DNA from: Cristatella mucedo
Lineage: Eukaryota; Bryozoa; Phylactolaemata; Cristatellidae
Assembly: GCA_009760855.2 (NCBI GenBank)
Contig: WPIO01000029.1
Location: 1,485,001-1,549,000, forward strand
Reading direction: 5' to 3'
DNA: 64,000 nt
The first letter of the stretch is position 1. Each line of letters begins with the position of its first letter. Of this stretch, positions 1 through 11,923 are shown in pieces. The notes under the pieces were generated by a model. It saw only the letters and a program-made list of their open reading frames with translations. It did no database searches and had not been told where the DNA came from. The position numbers were made by a program, and so were the translations under genes.

Positions 1-120
1 TGGCTACCGAATGCGTACCGAAAGCCGCTTAGGCTGTGAGTGCGCTTTACAAAACTCTCCTGCGTAACACCCACATGGTCTTTATGACTTTGTGGAGTTA
101 CAGACGGAGATACATAGGAG
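1..120 (+). mobile_element. LINE family B, 3' end only
   Basis: The window opens inside the last 120 bases of a family B copy. It is nearly identical to 2930-3055 (TTGGCTACCGAATG..., CGCTTTACAAAACTCTCCTG). Confidence 0.85.
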
Positions 121-682
121 AGCGCTGACGGACTGATTCTGCAATAGGGCTTAGGAAGTGGTCGTCGCGGCTTCCGCATCTCGACGTCACCCTTGCAGGA
201 CCGCATTGCCAACACAAAAAGATAAACGCCGCACGTGATTTTAGCCTTTTTCGTCCGTAAGATGCCAGGGAGTCTGCTGAGAAGGTATGCAAAGGCTGAC
301 GCGTTAGCAGGCTGGAGGGCTTTGCACCCACCCACTTCAACGGACCTAAACAACCGACGTGATAAATTGTGTTGCAGCTTTGGGTACCCGCACAAGCGCA
401 CTCGCAAAGACCTCGCGTCCTAAAACATCCAGCTATACGTCTCTGCCATCTTACGTTTAGGAACCTAGCGCTAGCCAAGCTAGCCACAAAAATTGAGGTA
501 GTAGCGGTTCACCGTGCAGAGCGGTAGTGCCGATCTGCTACGGCAGCTGGCTGCATCCGCCGAAGCTTCGGCCGCCGGGACAGCGGGCGCTGGTTCAATG
601 CAATGCAGGAGTTGCGCGACCATTGCACCTCCGCCGGCTACCCATGCAGAAGACTTGCAGCCGAACGTAACCGGGGTGACGG

Positions 683-835
683 GAGAGAGAGTGAGAGAGA
701 GCGAGAACGAGAGAGAGAGAAGGGGAGAGAGAGAGGTGAGAGAGAGTGAGAGAAAGAGGGAGGGAGAGAAAGAGGGAGAGAGAGAGAGAGAGAGGGAGAG
801 GGAGAGAAAGAGAGAGTAGAGGGAGAGAGATAGAG
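683..835 (+). repeat. GA-rich imperfect microsatellite
   Basis: Runs of GAGA with GGGA interruptions. Ser/Leu and Arg/Glu frames over it are artefacts. Confidence 0.95.
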
Positions 836-1014
836 ACCGAGACAGGGAAAAAGACAGACAGCTGCTGAGTACTGTGGCACAAACAGAGGCAGAGACCTGA
901 GACAGACACAAAAGAAAAGAGTGGTCGTCATGCACACACAGGAGAGACGACTCTGTGGAGTAATTAGCATTACAACCTGGATGGAACTTAATTCCCATGT
1001 CTGAATTTGTTATA

Positions 1015-3060
1015 TAGGTTACACCCGAAAGCTTAAAAGAATCAGGGCTTCTTTTTTCATCCGAAAGCTGAATTCCTGCCAGTCGGACCCTAAACAGCTT
1101 TTTAAGACAATTAAACCATTTACTGGCCTATACTGTGAGGTCTGACTCCCCAGATATTAAGGGCTCAGCCGAAAAGTTTTCAGCCTTCTTTACTGAAAAA
1201 AATTGTGCACATTTGTGCCTCCATTAAGCCCCCTCCGACTAAAGCAATCGCGGTTCCACAACCTGTGACCTTCCTTAAAAGGTTCTCTGATGTTTCTGCA
1301 TGCGATGTGGCTACCTTAATAAGGTCTAGCAAAAAGAGCTCGTCTCTCGAAGACCTTATACCTTCATCTTTGTGGTCTTCACTAGCAGACCAACTTAGCC
1401 CTGCCATAACCAAGATTTGTAATGCTTTTCTGGGAAAAGGGGTCGTCCCCAAGTCCTTCAAATCGGCAATCGTTCGACCCATACTTAAAAAGCCTGGATT
1501 AGATACAGAGGTCCTTGTAAACTATCGCCCAGTTTCCCTTCTTCCTTTCTTGTCAAAGATTCTCGAAAAAATTGTGGCTAAGCAGCTGGTTGAACATATT
1601 GAAAATAATAAAATGTCAGAAACATTTCAATCAGCGTTCAAGAGGCATTACTCCACTGAAACTGCTCTCCTCCGTATAAACGAAGACATTCTACGTGGCA
1701 AGACGACGGGAATGTCACTGCCCTAGCTCTGCTAGATCTATCTTCTGCCTTCGACACCATTGATCACGATGTTCTGCTTGAACGATTGAGAACAACGATC
1801 GGTCTGGCAGACGAAGCACTGGCGTGGTTTAAATCGTACTCGTCTGATCGCGTTCAATCCGTGTCGTAGGGGGGGTCAGGTCTCATACACGAGAGGGGTC
1901 ACCTGTGGAGTCCCTCAAGGGTCTGTACTCGGTCCCTTGCTGTTCTCCATTTATACACAACCTCTGGGAAAAGTGATTAAGGCCGATGGAATAGGATATC
2001 ACTTTTATGCTGACGATACTCAGTTGTATTTGTCATTCAAACCGTCGGAATCTGCTGCAGCAACTGAGAAACTGAATGCTTGCCTAGCCGATATTCGATC
2101 CTGGGTGTCAAAAACCTTCCTGAAATTAATTGATGATAAAACCAAACTGCTAATCATAGGACACCCTAAGCGTGTGGCTGGATTAAAAGGCTTTGCTCTT
2201 TCTAATAGGTGATGCTATTAGTGTGCGACCTTCACCACGTGCTCGAAATTTAGGTGTCGTTTTCGACAGCTGCCTCAATTTTATAAGCATTCAGAAGACT
2301 GCTTCTGCAGCTAACCATCACGTCTGATCCCTATACAAGATTAGGTGCTGTCTCCCACAGTTGCTTGTAAAAAATTCAACTAGCTCTTTACTTCTGTCTC
2401 GGCTTGATTATTGTATTTCCCTTTTGGCTGGTTACCAGAGAAAGCTATTAGGCCACTGCAGCTGACTACGAATATGGCTGCAAGGCTAGCCTTCAAGTCC
2501 CAGAGGTTTGAGCACGTGTCTTCTTTGCTAAAAGAGCTAGGATGGATGCCGTTTGAGCCACGGATACAAAGGAAAGTTCTTACGCTGACCCACAAGGTCC
2601 GCCACGGCTTGGCTCCATCGTACCTGGCTGAACTGCTGCATCAGTTTCAGCCTGTTCGCGCCCTCGGGTCCTGTGTGGACAATAAATTAGCTGTTCCATT
2701 CCTCCGCTTAAAGACCGTTGGCTACAGAAGCTTTAGCTCTGCAGGTCCCAGACTGTGGAACTCGCTTCCACAATTCTTACGCAACGACAACTACTCTCCT
2801 ACTGCCGACTATGGCACATCCTTTTCAGCGGTCCTGAGCTGCTACTTCCATGCTACTCACTACCTCAACTGCTCTCCTAACTCTGCTATGCTTCCCACTT
2901 TCTCTGTGTTGCGTGAGGCGAAGTCTGTTGGCTACCGAATGTGTACCGAAAGCCGTTTAGGGTGTGAGTGCGCTATACAAAACTCTCCTGCGTAACACCC
3001 ACATGGTTTTTATGACTTTGTGAAGTTACAGGCGGAGATGCATACATTAGATTGTTAGCG
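1015..3060 (+). mobile_element. LINE family B, 5'-truncated and broken copy
   Basis: This is a non-LTR retrotransposon of the L2/CR1 group. Reverse-transcriptase pieces appear in order: [20 protein letters not shown] (about 1520), LLDLSSAFDTIDHDVLLERL (about 1730), and [12 protein letters not shown] (about 2000), then the C-terminal domain to about 2990. The frame shifts near 1705, there is a stop after 1866, and another break follows near 2210, so it is dead. No endonuclease domain remains. Confidence 0.9.
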
Positions 3061-3870
3061 TGCCATAACTCATTCCAGTGTCTTTGAAAATATTGGTAGT
3101 AGGGAGACTGAGCTGAAGTTGCTCAAGTTCTCCTGGTCTCCTGTTGCCTTCTTAATACTGGCTAAATAACAGCCTTTTTGAAAGGTTCATAAACAAGACC
3201 TAGGCTAAGGACATAATGATTACGTTAGTTATGCATGGCAGCAGCAGATCTATGCGTAGCAGAAGTAGGGCAGTGGGGATCGGGTCTAGAGGACTGGTAG
3301 TCGTCTTTGATTAGCAGGTAGACTTCAAGATGAGGTCACTTGTCACGGACTTGAATGCATACATTGAGGTGCTGTACGGAATTGAGACAGAAGAGTCATG
3401 TGGAGATGCTACTAAGAGAGTGAAGTCCAAAGGGAGTGCTGCTACCTTAGACTTTGATCTCGTCTATCTTGACAAATAAGCCAGAGAAGCGATCTGCTGG
3501 ATCATCACGGGGATCACTATGTAAAGAGCTAGCCTGAGAGTGGTTAGTGGATGGTTGATAGCAGAAACCAGCATCCTTGGATTGCGCATCTCAGTTCGTC
3601 CAAGTTCTTTTTTCATAGACGCTAGATTTGGCCTTTGTTATTATAGAATGGTAGGATCTACGGTTGCCCTCATATGCCTGTCGATTGAAAATCAGTCCTG
3701 ATCTTTTGTAGGCTTTCTCAATCTTGGGCTTAGTAGACATAGCTACTAGTTTAATGTCTGCGGTAAACTATAGGGCACTTGGGCAGTGTGCTTAGTTGGA
3801 GACTCAAACTTGTCATGAACGTCAGTTCGTGTAGTGTTCTAAAGACGAACCAGTGAGGACAAATCGGAAA
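3057..3870 (-). mobile_element. LINE family A fragment, antisense
   Basis: Read on the minus strand, this matches the linker and early reverse-transcriptase part of the copy at 18.9-19.9 kb, for example CTTAGTAGACATAGCTA at 3735 and the AACTTGAGCAACT / AACTTTAGCAACT block near 3100. It abuts the family B copy directly. Confidence 0.75.
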
Positions 3871-4329
3871 GATGAGTCCTAAGCCACGAGAGCTCAAAGG
3901 ACAATTCAGTGGTCTAAAGGAGAGAAGACATCGAGGAATTTTAGAAAATTGTCATTTTAGTTTCCTTTTAAATTTTAAATCTGAGACATGTCAGCTAGTA
4001 AAAATTTGTTGGCTTTGGAAAGATGGGTACCGAAGGCCTGGTTTCCAAAGGATTCGAGGTTTCGTAAGAGGTCTGGCCAAGTGACGCATCTCTCCTTTGT
4101 CGAGCTAACGCCCGGCTGAAATGCAGGATGCTGCACACGATTGTTCGACCGGAAGCGGTTCGGCCAAAGTCGAGCTGCCGTGGTGGGGGCGGCTCGGGGA
4201 GTCACTAGAGCCATTAGGCGATTGGGAATCTGATTAATAAGGACCTTTTTCAGATAGATAGATTATTGCAGGAGAATGAAGATATCTAAATGAGAATGGC
4301 AGAGCCTTGAGGCATGCTGCTTTATGGGA

Positions 4330-4740
4330 AGCCAGCTCGAAGCGATATGATGTGTGTTAATGCGTCTGTAGTTGCGTTCACCCCAGAAAAGCCTAGCTGC
4401 TGAGTTTTGCACCAACCGTAGGCATCTTGCTGCACTGGTCGAATAACCTGCGAGTAGTGAGCTGGATTATTCGAGCTTGAACATTGCAAATGCATGCGCT
4501 GCGGTATCCTGTCTAGGCAAGTCGGAATTTTTCGCAGCAGCACATACAAGTAGGTAGACTTGACCGTAGAGCTGACTTGGTCATCTAGCGAAAGGTCATT
4601 TTGAGCAGGACACCCAGATTTCGTGTAGAGAGGCGTCAGCAGTTGTGCTGGCGAGCCAATTTGGAGGGTAAGAATTTCTAGTTTGTGAGTGTAACTAGAT
4701 TGCAAGCACGAGTCGGCTCGTTCTTTCTCGTTCATCATCT
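4330..4740 (-). mobile_element. LINE family A C-terminal fragment, antisense
   Basis: It resembles the reverse strand of 20.55-20.83 kb (CCTAGCTGCTGAGTTTTGCACCA, CTTGACCGTAGAGCTGACTTGGTCATCTAGCGA). It is degenerate and lacks the 3' tail. Confidence 0.75.
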
Positions 4741-4929
4741 GCACTGCTATTCAACACCAACTGCTGGATCAGCCGTCTCGCCAATGAGTTTTTACCTTCA
4801 TGCTGTCCTACTAGAGTGCACTACAGGGGATTCTAGTATGCTGTTCGCCTAGTGAACTTGGACGATTGCTTCGTAGCCCAGCAGCCGACTGAGTAATAGG
4901 TGCAGGGGCCTCGGAGCTTTTTGCAGGAG

Positions 4930-5112
4930 AACCGTGATGGCACACTAGGTAAGGCGGTTGCTTTTCACAACCTCGCGACCGAGGACGTGGATTCGAATCC
5001 TGCGGTGGGCGATCCTTATTTCGGTGGGCGATCTTTCGCCGCTGCAAGCGGTGGTGATAGCCGTTGAGGCTATTCTATCTCTATACAGAAGAGGCTGTTT
5101 AATCAGCTATTG
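4930..5112 (+). mobile_element. SINE-1 copy
   Basis: A tRNA-like head includes a B box (GTGGATTCGAATCC). The body motifs TGCGGTGGGCGATCCTT, GCTGCAAGCGGTGGTGATAGC and GAGGCTGTTTAATCAGCTA are shared with other copies at 9148, 28989, 48092 and 60089. A short internal duplication of CGGTGGGCGATC is present. Confidence 0.75.
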
Positions 5113-6517
5113 CTTGTTATCCCTGAGAGAAGGGCTTTAGATCATTCAAGTCCCAGCCATTACCTCCCCCTAGCCCCCCTCCGCGGTCAAGATCAGTGAG
5201 TCGACCAATTCGTGTGACTGTGAGCTGAGAAGAACTAACAAATGCCATTAGCATTCAGCTCACGAGAGGAATGGGTCAGAGGCAACTATCTGAATGAATT
5301 CCACTAAGCATAGGCAGCTGTCGATGGCGAGATTAGCCGACTAGCTGACTGCTAATCGCTGAACTTTTCCAGTGTGACACCTGACTGAAAGGTGCTGTTG
5401 TTTTTTGAGACTGAGCACGAGCCGGCTTGCTCCGCAGAGCTGAGTCTGCGGAAGCAGTTTCACACGGTACGACCTCCAGCTGCCACCACCATTGCAACGA
5501 ACTGCACCTTATCGGGCAACACGCGACCGCGAGTTCGCTGTCGGGTATTGCGAGCAGCCTCCGCCTGGCAGCTTAAGATCGCTAATAGTGACCCGGATGT
5601 TCCTCTTGCGTAGACGTGATGCTCATTCGCCGACCCGATTAGAGCTTCCCTGCGAGCTGCTTGCTGTCTTTCTTCAGCTCGACCTACTAGCTACCGAAGC
5701 TCTTTGCTTGCCAAGCAGCCTCCGGGAGTGGTCTAAGTTCGTCACGGCTTGTTCCGGTCGGAAACGGCTACTGCGTCTGACCGGTCCTCTGGCCGTCAAT
5801 TGGCCTTTGTCTGGTGCTCCTTGCCATTGACTGGTTTGAGTCGTCGACTTGTTGTGTCTACTGCGGTCGCTCAAAGGTTCTACTCGACAGAGAGCTTTGA
5901 CAGCCGCTCAACCTTCGAGTGCAAACACTCGCGTTGTTCTTCATGTTGTGACATCACTTTCTCGTCATTGTAGTTCTTACAACGGTCAGTCGCTGGCCTC
6001 GGCTTGGTACTTTGTCACTCCTCAGCCTATCCATACACTGGCGGCTTTTCTGGAATGCTGAGAATCTGCCACCGGCACTGCGTTCCTGAATCATCGTCTG
6101 TGACTGGCCCTGCCACGGGTCCCTGGCCGATGAGCATCCGGGCGGATCCTTTTGATAGAAGCCAGTGCGACTTCCATCGGCTGCCAGGTTCGCCACCGTC
6201 GACAACCCCGGCGAGTGCTGACACTGCAGCCACAAGCTGCTGCTAGTGGCTAGCTCAATGGCTGCCAAGCCCGATTGTAACTGCATTCGGGCTCCAGCTG
6301 CCAGAGCCCAAATGAGAGTATGCTCCCTGTTTAGCTTATTTGCTTGGGCAGTGACAATATTAATGCACTCTTTCTTCTCCGAGATCTGAGTCGTATGGCT
6401 AAGAAAGGCTATTCGACCCATACGTTTTTACGACGGCCCCCGTCTCTTGGTACTTGGGTAGCAATGCTTGGGTAACATTGCTTAACCTGATCCAGACACC
6501 GGCCTGGTATGTTGCTC
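5113..6517. other. No gene recognised
   Basis: Moderately GC-rich DNA with several frames of 60-155 codons on both strands. None shows a known domain or splice-supported structure. Confidence 0.5.
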
Positions 6518-6523
6518 TCACTC

Positions 6524-6597
<74 letters not shown>

Positions 6598-6735
6598 GCT
6601 CTCTCTCTCTCTCTCACTCTCACTCACTCTCCTCTCTCTCTCTTTCTCTATCTCCCTCTCTTCCCCCTCTCTCTCTCCCTATGTCTTTCACTCCGTCCCA
6701 ATGCCTCTCTCTTCCTCCCGCTCTCCCTATGTCTC
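6518..6735 (+). repeat. (CT)n microsatellite and CT-rich flank
   Basis: About 35 CT units, then CT-rich sequence with T and C interruptions to 6735. Confidence 0.95.
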
Positions 6736-7329
6736 TCCCACTGATTGGTCTGCTACCACTTGCCTATATCGATAAAGTGCTTTGGGTGTTCAACTATTTG
6801 GTTCTGCTGACCAAGGCCCTAAGATGAACAGATTGCCTATCTTCCTTAATCTCTGCAGACTGACCGTCGATGGTGTGAGTAATGCCAGTTCCATAGCAAC
6901 CTGCCATTCAGCACTGCTTGTCACTTCGCAATTCTTCGTTAGCAGCTGCACGACGGCACAAGATGAAGACGCGGTAAGCTCAAATAGGAGGGCACAGCCT
7001 GCAAGCCTCAGATTCTGTCTTCTGTCAGCATTCACTGTGGTGATGCAACAGCTGTGATGCACTTGCTATTGCGATCGCCATTTAGATTCTCCTTACAGAC
7101 GTTCTAAGAAAATTCCCCTGCTCACGGCATCACAGATTATACACTTCCGGTCGAAGGCCAACAAGCCGTTGCTCGTTAGCACATGTCCTTGCCTATGTAC
7201 CCCTGTCTGTCCATGTTTGTTAGCACATGTCACAATCTAGCCTACTGGTGGGAAATTGAAATTAACCTAGCTCAGAGTTTTAGGTTTGCCATTAAGCGAC
7301 ACACCCAAGCAAGATGCTAAGCCCATGGA
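6736..7329. other. No gene recognised
   Basis: Two overlapping frames of about 90 codons lie on opposite strands at 6782-7062, without a motif. Nothing else stands out. Confidence 0.5.
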
Positions 7330-7425
7330 TTATTTGGTTAATAGTAATAATAAGATTTGTATGGCCCCCTAAAAGAACTTAATCTCTTTCTGGGTACTTT
7401 GTGTATGCTGTAAAGGCAGTTGCGT
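7330..7425 (-). mobile_element. LINE/SINE 3' tail, antisense
   Basis: AATAATAA followed by a degenerate AACTTAATCTCTTTCTGGGTACTTTG block matches the family A 3' tail in reverse. No further body was identified up to 7740. Confidence 0.6.
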
Positions 7426-7739
7426 AGCCAGTCTTTTTCTCTAGTTGGGGCAAGACCCAGCAGCATTTTCTTATATGGGGCAGCAACACCGGCACAATTT
7501 TTATGTAAGCAGGGCTAGAGCCACAATTAATGACAAATTATAGCGAAAGATCATAGTGTTTATTCGACACGAACTAGGCTCACTAAGTGGAATTAAGAAA
7601 TAGTTTCGTCGCTGGTGACAGTCGGTAGACGTTGGAATAGGGGGCGGCCCAGATCGCCCCCCCCCCCCCGCTGTAGGGGGGTAATGTCCCCTGCCCCCTC
7701 TGGCTCCATCACTGTGTAAAGGAAGCATGTCAACTGATT

Positions 7740-9060
7740 AGTCATAGTCATTACATGCACAGTGTCAGCATGTATGAACACAAGCAGGACAATTCACAGG
7801 ATCAGTGGGGAAAATCTGGGCTTCTTTTTTCGACAAGGCAAAGGTCGTCAATGCCGTCAGTCGGGAGAGAGTTCCAGGCTTTAAGAGCCGACGAATTAAA
7901 GACACAGTCTCCGAAGGACTTGAGGTTGGTTATTGGCACGGCCAACCGACTTGAGTCCGAAGAGCGAGTGGTGCGATGCTAAGCCTGATTGCGGTTTTGT
8001 ACGGATAGGTAGGCTGGAGAAAGAGAATGAAGGGACCTCAAAGCTAGTGACAAAACATTGAAGTCGACACTACAAAGGACAAGGAGCAATGCAGGTAGGC
8101 GAGAGGTGGTGTAATGTGGCAAGTGCGATGTTCAAGACAAACAAGTCTAGCTGGAAAGTTTTGCATCCGCTGAAAGTGTCTTACTGCACGGACTGGGTGA
8201 CCTGGCTGCATTGAGTTTATGAGATTCTAGTCGCAATGTCACGAATGCATGGACCAACTTGGCTGTGGTACCCATTTCTAAGCAGGTCCGAATTTTTTTA
8301 ATTTTACGTAGCTGAAAGTACAGACTTGGCTTAGGAGTGATGAGGTAGGTCGTGTAGCGAAAATGTGAGGTTATTTTTTGCAGATGCTACAGGAGATATG
8401 CTGGTCAAGCCCACTTTTATGTTACCCTGTCAAATTTTGGAGTAACACTATGTTTTCCCATAGCAAGTAAGTTGGATTGATCGTCATTCAGTTTGAGAAA
8501 GTTTGCTACCTTTCAAGTTCGAGTTCGAATGTCAGCAATGCATGCAGCAAAGGAGCTGAGCGAGTTTGACGAGCGGGAAGGCAGGGAGAGATCAAAAACT
8601 GCTATACAGCTGTGTCATCTGCATAGAAATAAATGAAAGCCTAGATTTCGCTTGGCGATAACGTCGGCAAGAGCGAGAGTATAAATTGCAAAAAGGAGTA
8701 GACAAAGAACAAATTCCTGGGGTACCCCAGTACTTTAGATGCTCACCCTGATGGCTGTTGTATAGTGACATATATGTTTTTAATTCTTCCATCGATATAG
8801 GACCTAAACCATTGCAGTGAAGTTACAGTGATATCCAGGGGAGATAACAGGTGCTCAAGAAAGACTTGTGATCCCTTGTATCAAACTTTAGCGAAAGATC
8901 CAGCAAAACAAGCCGAGAGACTTGACCAAAGTCTGCATTCTTGAGAAAGTCACTATATCAGCGATGTTTCGGTGGAGAGATTAGCTCTAAAATCTGACTG
9001 GAATCTATGCCTCTCGGAAGGAGAATAGCGTGTGTGTGGTCTAAATGGGCCACCAGTATT
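7740..9060 (-). mobile_element. LINE family A, degenerate antisense copy
   Basis: On the minus strand it runs from the 3' UTR (TCAGCATGTATGAACACAAG) back through the C-terminal domain, the VPQG block (about 8730) and the FQ.GF region (about 8990). Several stops and gaps are present. Confidence 0.8.
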
Positions 9061-9147
9061 CTTCGACTGGAAGAAACAGCTCTCTTCCGCGAACCAATGA
9101 TATTATATGTAGCAACGATGACATTACTTTTGCTTGGCTAATGTCTA

Positions 9148-9267
9148 GGGCCGCGATAACCCAGGAGGTAAGATGCACTGCACTCTACACGTCTTCGTAA
9201 GTCGAGGGTTTGAATCCTGCAATGGGCGATTCATTATTGCCAACTGCAAGCAGTGCATGTCACTGCT
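9148..9267 (+). mobile_element. SINE-1 copy, truncated by LINE family B
   Basis: The head GGGCCGCGATAACCCAGGAGGTAAG, the B-box-like GAGGGTTTGAATCC and GCAATGGGCGATTCATTATTG match SINE-1. The copy stops where LINE B sequence begins. Confidence 0.75.
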
Positions 9268-9760
9268 TTCGCCCTGCCGGATCTATCAGCTGCCTTCGAC
9301 ACAATTGATCGCGATACGCTACTTGATTGATCGAGAACAACGATCAGTCTGGCAGACGAGGCACTTGCGTGGTTCAAATCGTACTTGTCCGATAGCGTTA
9401 AATCCATGTCGTGTGGTGCTCAAGCCTCAGCCACCAGATCAGTCACGTGCGGAGTTTCTCAAGGGTCCGTCCTCGGTCCTTTGCTGCTCTCCATTAATAT
9501 TGAAACTCTGGAGAAAAAAAGTGATTCGGGCTCATGGAATTGGCTATAAATTTTATGCTGACGATACTCAGCTGTATTTGTCATTTAAACCGTCATTTGA
9601 TCCTGGATTTCGGCAATTTTTTTAAATTTAACGACGATAAAACAGAACTGCTATTCATAGGATACCCCAAGTGTGTGGCTGGACTAGAAGACTTTGCTAT
9701 TCTAATTGGCGATGCTGTGGTGCCAACGTTGCCGTGTACTCAGAATTCAGGTGTTGTCAA
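9268..9760 (+). mobile_element. LINE family B reverse-transcriptase fragment
   Basis: Frame pieces encode [37 protein letters not shown] and [14 protein letters not shown], followed by a deletion into NDDKTELLFIGYPK. It is frame-broken and has no 3' end. Confidence 0.85.
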
Positions 9761-9761
9761 A

Positions 9762-10600
9762 GTTCTTTTTTGTCTTAGCTGCTTAGTAGACCTAGCTAGT
9801 TTAATGTCTGCAGTAAACCATAGCCCGTTTGGGTGAGATCTTAACAGTCTACTTAGTCTGAGGAGCAAACTCGTCTAGAACGTCGTTTAGTATCACATAA
9901 CATTCTACCAGTGAGGTAAGATCGGACCGGTGATTGAGCAGAAGAGGCTAGGAAGATATTTTCGTGTGGACAACGTCCGTGTCAAGGGTCTTAAGGCATC
10001 ACGATTTGCAGATGATTTTGGATACCGAAGGAGACAGAAACTGCAGTCTACATGAGATCCGCATTTGGGCAGGTGTGCATAATTTGGTAATAACATGAGC
10101 TAAAAGCATACAATCACAGGGAATATTCGATCGAGTGTGCGACCTCTGATGTGTGTGGGGCTATGCACATGAGGCTCATCAGAAAATGAGTCAGTCAGAG
10201 TAAAAAAGACAGCACCAAAGGCGTCAGTCGAGTCGTCGAAATAAACGTTACAATCACCCAGTTTGAGAGACAATTTCCACCACACAGAATCGAAATAAGA
10301 TCAGAAAAATATAAAATAAAGAATGTGTACCACGGGGAGTGACATTTACTGCCACCATTGGCATCTTGATGCCACAGGGACTCAAAACAATGTGAAATTA
10401 AGGGGGAATAAGTAACAATCGCAACTCACCCACTAGTTTTGATTGATCGCTGGTATGAAAGAAATACAAGCCTGTCGGGATGGCGTCGGTAAAGTTCGGG
10501 AAGTTAGCCGATTTAAGCCAGGTTCTGGTCAAAGCGGACTTGTCAAGAATCATGTCGCATAATATCAGGGGGTTTACGGCACATTGAACGTACATTATAT
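9762..10600 (-). mobile_element. LINE family A endonuclease and linker, antisense
   Basis: The minus strand matches 18.2-19.07 kb. It includes the APE-type endonuclease start (ALTRTWLKSANFP) near 10500 and the segment after the GDFNVHFD motif (CCCAGTTTGAGAGACAATTT at 10257 on the plus strand). It joins a sense family B fragment head to tail with no spacer. Confidence 0.8.
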
Positions 10601-10981
10601 ACGTACACTTAAAGGTTGGCCGCTGTGGTTACAGTAGGCCTGATGACCACTAAGTCAGTGATTCACAGCAGTTTTTGAGTCAGAGCAACCAAGACGGCTC
10701 GAGACAATGCTGGAAATAGCGACAGTGTGTCCTTTACCTTTACTCTCTAGTGCTACTACTGGGGTTTACAGCGGAAGATTTTCGATTCAGAAAACCAGGC
10801 AGAAGCAGCAGCAACCGAAAATGCTGTTAAAAATATAGTGAAGCAATAGTAGGCACGTAGTGCTCAACAGGTTTAGAAGCCAAGACAAGCTAGCCAGCAC
10901 GCTCGCGTGCACACACACGATTGAGCTAGGACGACAAGGGTCTGCCCTACTGCTGCCACGTTGGACACCGAGCACGCTGCA

Positions 10982-11020
10982 CAGCAGCAGCAGCAGCAGC
11001 AGCTGCTGCTGCAGCAGCAA
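10982..11020 (+). repeat. CAG/CTG self-complementary triplet run
   Basis: CAG units turn into CTG units and back to CAG within 39 bases, so the strand can fold on itself. It lies downstream of the NDUFS4 3' end. Confidence 0.85.
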
Positions 11021-11710
11021 ACCAATGGGCGAACGAGACAGGCTGATAATGCCATGCCACATAGCCGGCAAGCATGCTCATCTGGATTGAGCGTGCTGCT
11101 CCGTCACAGCCGTATTGGACACCTCACTCGTTTCAAGTCAAGAGCTGCAGTTTCAATGCTGCCCCATCTGACACGTGGGCAAGCGCCAGCTGACACTGGC
11201 CTCAACTCCTCTGTATGTCTGACCGGCCCTAATGCGACCGAATAATAACAACGATAGACTCAACGATTGCGAGTAGAAACTTGAGACAAGCGATGGCTGC
11301 CGCTGCTGCAGCATCCTTGCACTCGGCGGTTCGTCGCTAAGTCGCACAACAGTCAAAGCAGATGGTACGATGGCCTCTCGGACCGCCGCCGCTGAGCACA
11401 TCCTAAAACTCCTGGACATCCACAGTCAGGCACTGATTGCAGCACCTCCACGGTAGCTTTTCGAAAGCAGCTGCACGCAACATCGCCGACTGCATGCAGA
11501 CTACGGCAGCAGCGGAGGGATGTGCAGCAAGCAGCAGCCGGCCATAGCCGGAGACCGAGCTGCCGTGCACTGGCCGGCAAGAGTTGCACCGAGGAGGCAG
11601 CGTCGGTGGCGGCAGCCTCGGGCACTGCTCGCTAGCGCAGGTTCAGCGATAATGAACACGAGAGCATTCAATTATTGACTGCCCATACGCTGTTCCTGCT
11701 ATCAATGGCA

Positions 11711-11716
11711 TTTATT
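11711..11716 (-). promoter_or_regulatory. Candidate polyadenylation signal of NDUFS4
   Basis: AATAAA on the minus strand lies about 105 bases after the NDUFS4 stop codon, a normal distance for a short 3' UTR. No transcript evidence is available. Confidence 0.5.
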
Positions 11717-11819
11717 TGTACTGGATTAATGACCCGGTGGCACATTAGCATATACAAAGTGGAGTCCGACAAACACACAGCAGCCGATGCTCGTGACGAC
11801 CGGATATGATTACGGTGCA

Positions 11820-11923
11820 TCATTTCGTTGATCGGCGAGTTCTCTTGTTCCAGGAAAAGTTGGCAGCATACGACTTGGGTCGGACGAACTGCTCCTGCGC
11901 CTCCTCCACGTGATACTCCCAGC
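11820..11923 (-). CDS. NDUFS4: NDUFS4 terminal exon
   Basis: The acceptor CACTCAG precedes GC TGG GAG TAT, which completes the NGW of the family. The exon then encodes 33 residues ending [18 protein letters not shown] and a TGA. The end matches the human [18 protein letters not shown] almost residue for residue. Confidence 0.96.
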